DNA of 64,000 bases from Dromiciops gliroides (GCF_019393635.1 NC_057861.1:458980330-459044329); one strand, 5' to 3'; numbered from the stretch's first letter, positions 34,376 to 45,006 are shown. Program-made: numbers and translations. The notes: generated from the letters alone by a model not told the origin.

Positions 34376-34456
34376 CTGTACTCATCATCTCCCAGTAGAG
34401 GTTTCTGAGCAGCCAGATATCGCTTGATGGAATGTTCCAACTCTGGAATTGGTAAT
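34376..34456 (-). CDS. CPT2: CPT2 exon 2 (81 nt)
   Basis: Encodes [20 protein letters not shown] and the following LGDDEY, with split Arg codons at both ends (AG|A). It aligns to human [20 protein letters not shown]. The acceptor is CCAG. The donor reads CAG|GTTGGA, a weak site with T at +3. The 81-nt length is identical to human exon 2. This is the start of the acyltransferase fold, before the choline/carnitine acyltransferase catalytic region. Confidence 0.95.
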
Positions 34457-35449
34457 CTGGAATTGTGATTTTAAGAAAAGCAAGTTAGGTATGTTTAGGT
34501 ATTGAGAAAGAATTTTATGTCCATCAGTTCATAATTGGGGGGGAAAACCCCTTAGAATTCACTTTATGTTCAGCTATATTTTTCAAGCCAAGTATTAACT
34601 GTTCAGTAAGGAAACTAATTCCCATAGTTACATGGAAACAGTTTCATTACTTATAATCAGGTTTTCTATTCCCTATCAATGACATTGAGTTTAGAGGAAG
34701 GGTTTGAGTCCAAATAGTCAGCAAGTATTAATCTATATATCTTATCATCCAGAGAGATAAAGCATAGGAGTAATCAACAATTAGAAACTACAATTCATAG
34801 TGAGATGGAACAATGAAATGGGAAAGCAGTGTTTCATTGGAAAGACTAGAAATAACCTTGGTAAGAAATGGTGTTGATTAGAGGTGAAAAGTTTTTTGTG
34901 GAGTCTTTTTCCCCCGCCAGAAGAGTGAGAAGAAAGGTGAGAATGTCAATCCCCAGCGTCTGAAATGCTGAAAAAATTTAATTGACTTTCCAAAGGTTCT
35001 ATTTCTAACACTAGTGTATTTGCAATGCTTTGTGGATATACTTTACAATGAATGTTACTCAATAGTTAACTGTGTTTCCCAACTTCGCAAGGGATGTCGA
35101 ATTGTTCATATGAATTATGAAAAAAATGAATGATTATGAATAAAAACTACCAAAAATATCTAAGGCCACTGTGTGTATATACATATTATATATACATATA
35201 CATATAAATGTATGCCCAAAGCTAATTTTGGCAGATAGTCTTCGTAATTTGCTGAGACTTTTTAAAAAAGAAATCGTCAGGCCCACTTTGGGAGGCCAAT
35301 CTTATCCCACAGATACAATCCGCAGGCTATATGTCCTATATATCCGCACTCAAATCCTTTCCAGCTCAGCAGGAATTTATATTGGGCTCCATTTGTTCTT
35401 CCATTATGCTGATTTTGCCTCTCTCTTTCATCCCTAACATCCTCAGATC
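34457..35449. other. CPT2 intron 1, outside the CpG island
   Basis: No gene or named repeat seen. A short (TA)/(CATA) tract lies at about 35178-35210. Confidence 0.5.
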
Positions 35450-36145
35450 TGACATTTCTTTGAACGCGGCCCAATTCTTTTCTGTTTCTTCTTGCACGCC
35501 CCTGCCTCGTTTCCCGCCAATCCATTTAAATATTAAACTAAAAGGCTCCTCTGCCTCCCGGGCGGTAAACCCAGCCCGCCCCGCAGCGGTCCGTCCGCCC
35601 GTCCGTCCGTCGTCGATTCCCGCCACCACGCTGGGCGTCTCAGACCCTCGATGTCGTCGTCGTCCTCTTCCCGCTGGACGGCGGGGTCCTCACCTGGGAA
35701 GGCTCGGCTGGAAGTGCAGGGTGGGAATGAGGCTGCGATGCACGAAGTGATGGTCCAGGTCCCAGGTGGAGGCCACGAGCCCGTGCTCCGCGGACCGCCA
35801 GTAGCCGCGCGCCGCACCCGCCCCGGCCCCAGCCGGAGACCACACCCTCCACCAGCCCCTCAGGGGCTGTCGGGGCCTGCAGCAGCGTGCCCCGAAGCCT
35901 TTCAAACAGAGCATCCCGAGGGAGCGGCGGCTGGCGGCTGGCGGCTCCCACCTCGGAAGGGGCGGGCCGTAGGCTCGGGATGGACGCTGGCCCCTAGCAG
36001 GCCGCGCCCGGCCACACCGCGGCGAGCCGGACGGTTGGACGACCCGAGTCCCTCCTCTCCTTGGTAGGGGGAACTCGCGGGCTCTGCGGTGCGCGCTTGG
36101 GACGCGCAGGCGCGCTTGGGACGGGAGGGGGCGGGGAGAGGTGTT
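35450..36145 (-). promoter_or_regulatory. CPT2: CpG island and promoter region of CPT2
   Basis: A sharply bounded GC- and CpG-rich block in an otherwise AT-rich window, covering CPT2 exon 1 and its upstream side. GC-box-like motifs are visible at about 35957 (GGGGCGGGCC) and 36126 (GGGGGCGGGGAG). No clear TATA box is seen, which fits a housekeeping CpG-island promoter. The likely transcription start is between 35915 and 36145. Long open frames on both strands here are side effects of high GC, not genes. Confidence 0.8.
35694..35914 (-). CDS. CPT2: CPT2 exon 1, coding part (start codon to donor)
   Basis: First coding exon of carnitine O-palmitoyltransferase 2, the inner-mitochondrial-membrane enzyme that transfers long-chain acyl groups from carnitine back to CoA for beta-oxidation. 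It encodes residues 1-73 plus two bases of codon 74. The segment just before the donor (HRSLIPTLHFQPSLPR) matches the human exon 1 end (QRSIVPTMHYQDSLPR). The leader is rich in Arg, Gly and Ala and nearly free of acidic residues, as expected of a mitochondrial presequence. I chose the ATG at 35914 because it is the last in-frame Met before the homologous segment and has G at -3. The frame stays open upstream to a Met at 36271, but that part is low-complexity CpG-island sequence. The leader is about 23 residues longer than human. The donor reads CAG|GTGAGG. The exact start is inferred; gene identity is near certain. Confidence 0.9.
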
Positions 36146-37091
36146 GGGAAGCGGGTTAGAGAGGAAAGGAAGTGGGGGGGGAAGGTAGAAGGGGTGTGTC
36201 TGCATCTCTTCGTATGATGCGGATAAATGCACGCTCCTAGCGTGTGTCCGTTTATAGAGCAGAGTGTACATTACGGTAAACTAGCTGTTGACTTTGTAGG
36301 GGGGCAGAGTGTACATAAATAAGGGAAGCTAGCTGTTTAGGAAAAAACTCAGAAAATGACATACAATCACATATAAAAAATTATTGTGAACTTAATCATC
36401 CAAAACCACAATTAAATTGTTACTTGAAATGGTTAGGATGTTTCTAAACACACTTCATATTTCATTCTGGAAAAGGGAGGGGTATGTGTATGTATGGTGT
36501 GATGTGATGGATCGCTGTAGAAGCTGGCCACCTCCCAATAGCTCATAGTCTGAGACTAATAAACATAGGAGCAGCTGGGAAGCTTCAACCACTATGATTT
36601 TTAAAATAGGCCCTTAAATATTATTTCAAACTAAGCATTGTTACAATTCTATTTTTTAAAATACGTTTTTTAAAAATAATATGTCCATAACTTACTATTA
36701 GTTCCAAAACCCCATGCTATAGCCTGGATCTTGAAGGATTGCTTCTCCTCTCCATCCCTTCCCACTCCCACACCACTTTGGTTCAAATACCTGAATCCTG
36801 GTGCAACTGCAAGTGTGAAGACTTAAATTTTATTTAAAGTGTGACCTGCTCCGGTACTGATGTAACTATAACCAGCTAAATTTTCTGCTTCTTCCCATCA
36901 GATCCTGGGCAAGTTGGATTGTGCCTATACTAACGAACAAATGATGTAACATATGGCCAGATTATGGATAGTGAAATCTATTACGGGGACAGGAGGATGA
37001 TAACAAGTTAGCCTTTTACAGAAAAAATAAGATTAGCAATAAGGCCCTCAGATCCTGTCTATAGGATATTAGAGCTTTCATTAGAAATACA
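36146..37091. other. Upstream flank of the CPT2 CpG island
   Basis: AT-rich sequence with a G-run at 36173-36181. I see no gene and no repeat I can name. Confidence 0.5.
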
Positions 37092-37243
37092 GGGGCAGCT
37101 AGGTGGCTCACTGGATAGAGCACCGACCCTGGAGTCAGGAGTACCTGGCTTCAAATCCAGCCTCAGACACTTAACACTTACTAGCTGTGTGACCCTGGGC
37201 AAGTCCCTTAACCCCAATTGCTTCACTAAAAAAAAAAAAAGGA
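37092..37243 (+). mobile_element. CORE-type SINE
   Basis: Sense copy, GGAGTCAGG / CTTAACAC / CCCCAATTGC subfamily. AGAAATACA flanks it at 37083-37091 and 37244-37252. Confidence 0.9.
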
Positions 37244-37614
37244 AGAAATACAAAATATACCTTTCTTTTGTTAGCCCAGGATCTCAAATTTCCTAACAAG
37301 TGTAAAACCCCATTCTCCCTTCCCTCTTCCCCCTCCCCTACTATACCACACAGAAATACCCAATCAGGGATTCAGTCATATCTTACTAAAATTATTTGGG
37401 AAAATTCCACAAAAAGTGTAGTGAGGTGCCTAAATTTAAAACAAAACAAAACAAAAAAACCCACTGAATTGGAGATCCTGGGAAATGGGGACCTATCTAA
37501 TCACTTGTCATACCTTGAGAAGTCAATAATAAACACAATATACCTTAAGAACAAGTAACCATTAAAGGATTAGATATCATATTCCCCCCAAAAAAATAAT
37601 AAACACAATAGGAC

Positions 37615-37745
37615 GTGCTGGAACTAGAGAGCCAGGACCTAGGTTCAAATCTCAGCCCAGATACTGCTTGTGTGACCTTAGTTAAGCCACTTCCTTTCTT
37701 TGGGTTTATGTTTCCCATCTGTAAAATTAGGGTGTCAGGATACAA
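37615..37745 (+). mobile_element. MIR-like SINE
   Basis: Reads GACCTAGGTTCAAATCTCAG, TGTGTGACCTTAGTTAAGCC, CCCATCTGTAAAATTAGGGT; a sense MIR core and 3' half. Confidence 0.6.
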
Positions 37746-38177
37746 AGACAAAATAGTCCCTGTCCTCAGTTTACATTCTACTGGGAGAGGTAACTTTTAC
37801 ATATGTGAGTATATGCAAAAAAATTTTAATGCAATTAGGGTTCAAGAGGAAGGAACTAGTAGCTAGGATTTCAGGATCCATAACAAATTAGAAATCCTTG
37901 AAGTATTGTGGACATAGAATTTTTTAGGATTAAAGATTTTGAGGTGGAAGGGATTTTAGGGATTATCTAATACCACCATAAGTAGGTATTCTTTGTTCAT
38001 CCACACTGATCTCTTTAGACAACTTTCATATTTCTTTTCAGTGATATTGATTTGCTTTATACTTTGAGATTTTCATTCTGAATTGCTTCTCAAATTTCTT
38101 GAGCTGACTTCCTTTGCATGATCTTAGCCCTACCTATTCTTCCACTAAATCTTCTAAAATCTGTTCTTCAAAAATAT

Positions 38178-39345
38178 AGGGTAGGACGGCAGTCTGGGTC
38201 TGCTGCTAGGCCAGTGGCGGCCACCGTCGCTACAGTTGCTGCCTGCACGGCGGGCGGACAGCCCTCTGCACCTGCCCAGGATTCCGGGCGCGGTCTAGGA
38301 CGCTGCGGCTGCAGGTGACTACCCTCCCGCTGGCCGGCCCGGCCACTTACGAGGCGAGATCGACCGCTTCAGGGTGTCACAGTGCACTTGGATCAGCTCC
38401 GGTCAGAAGACCGCATGGACTCGGCCACCTTCTGAACGTGGCTCCAGGCCTCAATCAAACAATAGGGAGCCCAGGGCAGAGTAACCATCTGGCTGCATGT
38501 GCCCATCTTCTAGAGCCAGTTTATAGGCCCAGTGGCTTCCCTGGCCCTTCACTTTTACCACGCAGAGTCTGACGCCTCCTTGATGACCCTGTGGCTTGGG
38601 GAAGGGCCTAGCCGCTTGCCCGGCTATGTCACCCATCAAGTAGGAGTCGCAGGTGCTGTATTTGATGAAAACACTGGAAAAGTACTTGTTGTCCAAGATC
38701 GAAATAAAACGAAAAATGCATAGCTGTTTCCAGGAGGTTTGTCAGAGCCTGGAGAGGATATTGGAGACGCAGCTGTATGGGAGGTTTTGGAGGAGACTGG
38801 CATCAAGTTGGAATTCAGAGCCCTCCTGAGTATCAGGCAGCAACACGGGGCCCCAAACACATTCAGAAAGTCTGATATGTACATCATCTGCCGTCTGAAG
38901 CCCCTTTCCTTCCACATCAGCTTCTGTCCCCATGAATGCCCGAAGTGTGAGTGGATGAAGCTCACGGATCTCTCAAAAGCAACCGACACAAGTCCCATCA
39001 CCCACAGAGACGCTGATTTGCTGCTCTCCACGCACAGGGAAGGGTTTGAGAAGATCGACCTCACCGTGTGGGAACTCCCCTCTGTCCACAGAGGTCCGTC
39101 CCATAAACTCTATCACAGAGAGTTGCCAGAGCTCTATGAAAATGTAGCTAAAATGCCCTAAAAATTCACATTTATATCCATTAATAATTTTAAAAGTTTA
39201 TGGGGTCAGATGAATGAATAATAGACTTTGGGAGTGAGCTTTGGGCCTGTCTTTTCTAGTAATTTCTTTAAGTATAAATGTGTTTGAAAGTTTGCACATC
39301 TTTAAAAGTTTCTTTTACAAAGGCAGCCAGAATAAAGAAAAGGGG
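38178..39345 (+). pseudogene. NUDT6: NUDT6 processed pseudogene
   Basis: Intronless copy of NUDT6 (Nudix hydrolase 6, the FGF2-antisense gene). A GC-rich 5' part includes GEIDRF (parental GELDRF). After a frame change come FHFYHAES-like [54 protein letters not shown], a stop, then [20 protein letters not shown] and [20 protein letters not shown] up to ELPELYENV. The Nudix box (GX5EX7REUXEEXGU) is broken where Arg of REV is Trp, and the Trp of the parental NMWKFPGG is lost at a stop. The first half has more than one frameshift and stop. A possible AATAAA lies near 39331. No clear target duplication or poly(A) was found, so the ends are approximate. It sits about 2 kb upstream of the CPT2 CpG island. 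Confidence 0.9.
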
Positions 39346-40390
39346 GTGTTTCATTCCCAGGAGGGATTACAATGTATGCATCTGTCATGTAGGCACTCTC
39401 CAGGGTTGTGGTTGTTGTGATTGTACCATGTTGACACAATGATTTAACTCATCCCTGGTAAATGAAGGATTAGAGTTTGGCCAGAGTCATCCCAAATGGG
39501 CAATCGTGCCCATGTTTCCAACTTCTCTTTTTTGTCTTCGGCCTCCTTTTTTGAGGGGGAGGGAGAGAGAAGAAAGAGAGGCCTCTGTGTCAATCATCTC
39601 TTAGCAGATATGGGGAGGAAAAGGATGGCTTTCTGACCTGGTCCAGTCTTAGATCCAAGCTTATATTGCCCTGTTCATTTCAGTACCACATACCAATTGG
39701 AATATTTCCTTGAGCGATAAGTGTTGTAGTAGTTGGACTCCAGACGGTCAAAGAAGAAACACTCTCTGGTCACATATTTCTGAAAAAATAAATTAAAATC
39801 ATTATTATTATTATTATTTTAAATCTAGGGTACATGTCACACAATTTAAGTCTCTCTTTTCCTTCCCTAACACAAACCCTAGGAGGGAGTGATTATTTCC
39901 TTCCAATATTCCCATTGTTTCCACCCAAGCAATTATTAGTGAGAATCAGGTCCAGAATTATTTTCCGTAATCAAAGTCAAAGTCACTAGTCTGTATTGAA
40001 AAATTCTCCACTCTTCCCATTTTGAAAATCAGGAAAACATTTACTTTTCTCCAGACTTATCCCATGGTACCGCTCCCATTTGCCCAGGAGATTTTTCAAA
40101 TATCCCTGACTCATTGTGCTCAACAGTTTCAGTCAACAGCAATTTCAGCATTCTGGGATGTGTTTATCCAGGCCTGGTGGTTGACCCATTGAGGGAAGTC
40201 TAGGTGTTCTCTTACTACCTCCCTACTCATCACGGGTTTCAACTGTTCATTAACTGATTTTATTTTGTCTTTTCCAGTCTAAAGATTAATCTCCTTGGTA
40301 AAAACAAAACAAAAGTAATATAAGAATTGAGTAATTATTTTTATCATGTGCAACCATGTCCCATTGATTCAGAGCAGGTAAGTAGCTAAG
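39346..40390. other. Non-coding flank 3' of the NUDT6 pseudogene
   Basis: May include further NUDT6 3' UTR, but I cannot show it. A (TTA)n/A-rich tract lies at 39783-39820. No gene seen. Confidence 0.45.
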
Positions 40391-40394
40391 TAGA

Positions 40395-40545
40395 GCAGTG
40401 GATAGAGTCAGGAACATGAGTTTAGATACCACCCCAGACACTTGCTGGTTTTGTGACTCTGGCCAAGTCACTTAACCTCTTTCAGCTTCTGTTTTATCAT
40501 CTGTAAAATGGGGATAATAATAGTTCCTATCTCCCAAGGTTGTAG
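40395..40545 (+). mobile_element. MIR-like SINE
   Basis: Reads GCAGTGGATAGAGTCAGGAA, TGACTCTGGCCAAGTCACTT, CATCTGTAAAATGGGGATAA; sense MIR. Confidence 0.65.
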
Positions 40546-41061
40546 CTACTGCCTAACCCAACTATTTTTATCATTTCTGCTTTACTAATCCATTTTTTCC
40601 TTGTTAACCAGACTCAGGTCTAGTACAGCAGTTCCTCTTGTGATTTCCTCTACATTTTGGAGAAGGAAATTATTATAACAAGTTTATTAGTTGCTCTGCT
40701 TTAGACAATGAGAATTCCAACAAATATTGGGGTAATTGAATTCCCATGGGATGCCATTAGGCATGTGTATATATGTAATACTTTCAACTATGTGTGGATT
40801 CTGCTGCATGTACACTGAGACACTTGGAATATTGCAGCAGTGGAAGTAGCTGTATTTTACTCATATGCTGCCTTCCTTAAATTTATAGAACGTTAATACA
40901 TTAATAATGCACTCACTGGTCATGGTAAGGAGTTGGGATACTCCTTGCTCCCCATTGCCACTTCCAGATTCTTCCTCTATCACCATTGCTCATCAATCTC
41001 TCCTCCTTCAAGATGCACTCCATGCAAGCATGTTGCCCAATTTAGGTCCCACTATCCCTTT

Positions 41062-41215
41062 TTGTTGTAGTCCAGTTATTTCAGCCATGTCCAATTCTTT
41101 GATACCTTTTGGGGTTTTCTTGGCAAAAATACTGGAGTGATTTGTCACCTCCTCCAACTAACTTTACAGATGAGGAAATTATGGCAAACAGGGTTAAATG
41201 GATTGCCCTTCACTC
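41062..41215 (-). mobile_element. SINE with BovB/RTE-like tail (MAR1-like), antisense
   Basis: Reads TTTTGTTGTAGTCCAGTTAT, CAGCCATGTCCAATTCTTTG, then GCAAAAATACTGGAGTGATT and a MIR-like CAGATGAGGAAATTATGGCA. The first parts resemble the tail of BovB-mobilised SINEs (as in ruminants); the last part is a CORE. Confidence 0.55.
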
Positions 41216-41406
41216 TTTCCGTGTACTCTTCAACCTTCCTTTTTGTGACTTTTCCTTTCTAAGGCTTCCTTTGATTTCTTGGTCCAACCACTTGTAGAGA
41301 ACTGTTCAATTCTGAGTTACTTATTTTGTGAAAGATACTGTCAAATTGAAGTAGATCAGATGAGAGCAGCCATGGTGATGAGAAGCCAGATCTGGTGAAA
41401 ATTGGT

Positions 41407-41558
41407 AAGAAGGAGGAGGAGGAGAAAAAGGAAGAGGAGGAGGAGGAGGAGGAGAAGAAGGAGATAGAGGAGGAAGAGGGGAAGGAGGAACAGGAGGAAG
41501 AAGAAGAGGAAAGGGAGAAGGAAGACAAGGAAAAATAAGAGGAAGAAGAGGAGGAGAA
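41407..41558. repeat. Purine-only (GGA/GAA)n tract
   Basis: About 150 bp of almost pure G and A on the plus strand (four pyrimidines). Long open frames here (poly-Glu/Lys, or poly-Ser/Leu on the other strand) are compositional artefacts. Confidence 0.95.
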
Positions 41559-41898
41559 CAACTAGGGGTTTTAGTCTGGAGAAAGGCTGAGAGAATGACA
41601 GGATGATCCCTGTCTGCAAATCTTTTAGAGTGGTCACATTAAAGAGAAATTCAGCGCATTCTCCTTGGCTTCACAAGGCAAAATTAGGGCCAGTGGGTGG
41701 AAGCTACAGGGAAGCCTTTGTGGACCCCATATAAAGAGAATATCCACAATTTGAAGGGATTATCTTGTGATTTCCCTGTCATTGTTAGTCTTCAAGTGAA
41801 AATTGAATGATAACTTTTTGGGGTTGTAAAGGGGTTTCACTCTTTAGGTAGGACTTGGACTTGATGATGTTTTAAGATTTCTTCTAGTCTTAAGGTTT

Positions 41899-41972
41899 TA
41901 TTATATATATATATATATATATGTATGTATATATATATGTATATATATGTATATATATGTATATATATATAT

Positions 41973-42007
<35 letters not shown>
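41899..42007. repeat. Compound (TA)n-(TG)n microsatellite
   Basis: TATA and TATG tracts are followed by a (TG)n run at 41974-42006, directly adjoining the SINE at 42008 where the T-rich tail would be. Confidence 0.95.
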
Positions 42008-42012
<5 letters not shown>

Positions 42013-42144
42013 GCTATTGGGGTTAAGTGAGTTGTTCAGGGTCACATAGCCAATGAATGTCAAGTGTCTGAGGCCAGATTTGAACACAGGTCCTCCTGAA
42101 TCCAGGGCCAGTGCTCTATCCACTGTGCCACCTAGCTGCCCCAA
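42008..42144 (-). mobile_element. CORE-type SINE with a microsatellite-expanded tail
   Basis: Reverse copy (GAGGCTATTGGGGTTAAGTG...GCCACCTAGCTGCCCC). AAGGTTTTAT near 41891 and CAGGTTTTAT near 42298 suggest that this copy and the next lie within or beside one insertion site. Confidence 0.85.
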
Positions 42145-42151
42145 GAGGGAA

Positions 42152-42298
42152 TTTTTTTTTTTGCCGGGCAATATGGCTTAAGTGACTTGCCCAGGGTCAC
42201 ACGGCTAGTTAAATGTCAAGTGTCTGAGACTGGATTTGAACTCAGGTCCTCCTGAATCCAAGGTTGGTGCTTTATGTACTATACCACCTAGCTGCCCC
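42152..42298 (-). mobile_element. CORE-type SINE
   Basis: Reverse copy immediately after the previous one, in the same orientation, with its own T-run. Confidence 0.88.
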
Positions 42299-42474
42299 AG
42301 GTTTTATGATTTTAAAAGGAGTGAGGAAGGAAGAACATATGAGACCTGGATTTTTTCATTTTTTATCTTTCTTTAACTTAGCTTCATGATGGTAAAGCAT
42401 TAGTCAAAATTTTTTTTTAACTTTTCCCTCCATAAGTAAAGTGAAAAGCAGATTTATTTGTGGCAGTGGACTTG

Positions 42475-42578
42475 GATTATTTTTGCCAAAAAAACCCACA
42501 AAAGCTAACAAAACCTAAATGGGATAAAGAAGAGTCAGACATGACTGAAAAAACAACTGAACAACCACAAAAATATTA
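42475..42578 (+). mobile_element. BovB/RTE-like 3' tail fragment
   Basis: Reads AAACCTAAATGGGATAAAGA, AGAGTCAGACATGACTGAAA, AACAACTGAACAACCACAAA: the sense form of the tail seen antisense at 41062. The motif AGTCAGACATGACTGA resembles the ruminant BovB-SINE end AGTCGGACACGACTGA. Confidence 0.55.
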
Positions 42579-43600
42579 GACCAGTTGTCAGTGTCAGGAC
42601 TGGGTTTAAGAGTTATTTTACTTAAGTAAGTTTACATATATGCTGTATACTCACATGTGCATATAAAGTATGCATATTGTTTATCTGGTTTGGATTTTTT
42701 GTATTTCACTCAATGTTATGATATAGCTATTGGAAAATAAAAGTAATAATGGATACTATAATTATTTTTTATTATGCAAAGTTGGTTTATTAACATATGA
42801 CTGTCTTACTCCTAATCTTGAATTTACCTATTCAGCTCTTGACTAAATACAAAGTCAACTCTAAAGAGAAATTTGTCTCAGTCTCCTAATGAAACTGCTG
42901 TTGGTCTGATCTCTTTGTCTATAAATTCTATTTACCAGGATTTGCCTGCATCTTGATTCTCTCCAGCTGTAAAGCTTTCAGTGCTTTTTAAAGTGAATTT
43001 CAGCACCTACTATACAAGCCAGAACAGATATATGGGATCCGGTTGATTCCTTCAGTATGTATTAAGCCATAAAGGGATAGGAATAAACCTAATCCCTGGA
43101 TTTGGGAAGCTTCTGAGTTAATCAGAGACATGTCTATGCATAGAATGACATTTATACTTTGAGAAACAAACACAAATATATATGTGTGTGTGTGTATATG
43201 CATACATATACACATACATCCATACCTGCATGTATGTATATACCCATACATACACAAACATACATATGCCAAGAAGAAAAAAATCTACACAGCTCAGGGC
43301 TCTTTGCTCAATCACATCTGCTCTTCTCTTTGATGTGAAAATCATCTTCATAAGTTCATTAAAGATCCTGAATAAGGCTGAGTCTTTACAGTTTGGTATA
43401 GGATTTCTCTGCTTCCTGGATCTTCTCTGTTAGATAACTGGCTTACCCTTGTTCCTTTATGGACCTTAAATTTACAAACATAAGTTGTTATTGTTGTCAT
43501 TCCCTTCGTATTTATAGTATCTTTTTCTCTCAGGAGAAATTTTAAGAAATTGGATTTCTTTGAAAATATCTAAGGAAGAAAATATACCTCAGCGCCTCCT
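42579..43600. other. Intergenic tract with no recognised gene
   Basis: Contains a (TG)/(TATG)/(CATA) tract at about 43170-43265. Nothing else recognised. Confidence 0.5.
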
Positions 43601-43601
43601 T

Positions 43602-43770
43602 ATATTTATTTTTAATTTTTTAGGGGGGGGGGCAGGGCAATGAAGATTAAGTGACTTGCCCATGGTCACACAGCTAGTAAATGTCAAGTGTCTGAGGCTG
43701 GATTTGAACTCAGGTCCTCTTGAATCCAGGGCCAGTGCTCTATCCACTGTGCCACCTAGCTGCCTCCTCT
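43602..43770 (-). mobile_element. CORE-type SINE
   Basis: Reverse copy. CTCAGCGCCTCCTT (43588-43601) and CTCAGTGCCTCCTT (43771-43784) flank it with one mismatch. Confidence 0.9.
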
Positions 43771-44034
43771 CTCAGTGCCTCCTTTTACCAAAATGAAGGA
43801 TTGAAGAGCATTGGTAAGATCTAATCACAATTTGTGCTCACCACCTTACACGCCCCAATTTAAAAAAATGTACAAACATAAAATCATGCCAAGGAGTCAA
43901 GGGCAGCCTTAGAAAAGTCACAAAAAGGAAGCCTGAGGGGTGTGTGGAAGTGGGGAAGGACAAGTCAAACCCTCTGCCTTGATGAGAGAGAGGATGATTT
44001 ATAAAAAACAAAAACGAAAACCCAAAAATAAAAC

Positions 44035-44175
44035 ACTGCATCTAGAGTCAGACAACCTGGGCATCAATTTTGGCTCTGTTGCTCTTTATTTGAATGATAG
44101 TGGGATTTAACTTCTTTGGGGCCCACTTTTCTCTTTTGTAAAATTATAGAGTTGAATTAGATCAGGTATTCTGAA
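44035..44175 (+). mobile_element. MIR-like fragment
   Basis: Reads TAGAGTCAGACAACCTGGGC, then TCTTTTGTAAAATTATAGAG; old sense MIR. Confidence 0.5.
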
Positions 44176-44853
44176 CTTAGGATCCATGCATAGATTTCAG
44201 GAGGTCGTTGAACTGGGATGGAAAAGGTATATCTTTATTTTTGCTTTAAAATTTAACACTTTCTTCAATTACAAATTTAAAAAAGAAAGGGGTTCATAAG
44301 CCTCACCAGACTGACAAAGGTGTCCACAACACACATAAAATGTTAAGAACCCCTGGACTAGTTTATGCCCAAGAACCTTCTAAATTCTAAATTTTATGTT
44401 GAGAAGAGGGGTGGCAATTATGGGCAGACTGTCTCAGGTATTTTTAACATCAGCTAGACATACCCCCTTGGCTATGTGACTTCCATTTAGAGCATTCTCT
44501 AAACTCTAAAAGCACAGGGCCAAGGGTGACTATACCTCAGGGACAGCTCAAGATGATTTTAATTTTGTTTCATTTATTTTAAAATAAATTTATTATTTCT
44601 TTTTAACTTTCTTTTCTTTTTAAATTTTATGTATCAAATTCTCTCCCTCCCTCCTGCACCTCCCCCATCCACTGAGAAGGCAAGTAAAAACATATCAGTT
44701 ATACATGTGAAATTATGCAAAACATTTCCATATTAATCATATCTCCCTCAAAAAGCAAAAACAACAATAAAAAAGAAGGCTAGAAGGTTATACTTCAATT
44801 TGCAGAGTTCCTCAGTTCTCTCTCTCTCTCTGGAAGTGGATAGCATTTATTCT

Positions 44854-45006
44854 TTTTCTTTTTTTTTTTTAGTGAGGCAATTGGGGTTAAGTGACTTGCC
44901 CAGGGTCACACAGCTAGTAACTGTTAAGTGTCTGAGGCCAGATTTGAACTCAGGTATTCCTGACTCCAGGGCCAGTGCTCTATCCACTGCGCCACCTAGC
45001 TGCCCC
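44854..45006 (-). mobile_element. CORE-type SINE inside L1
   Basis: Reverse copy. GGATAGCATTTATTCT at 44838-44853 and 45007-45022 is a perfect 16-bp duplication. Confidence 0.93.

Noticed and set aside
35331-36271. Several long overlapping open frames (up to 193 codons) on both strands around the CpG island
   Set aside because: They result from high GC content and low stop-codon density. Only the minus-strand frame ending at 35694 has homology (CPT2 exon 1).
41259-41637. Ser/Leu-rich ~100-codon frames on the minus strand
   Set aside because: Translation of the purine tract, with no start context or homology.
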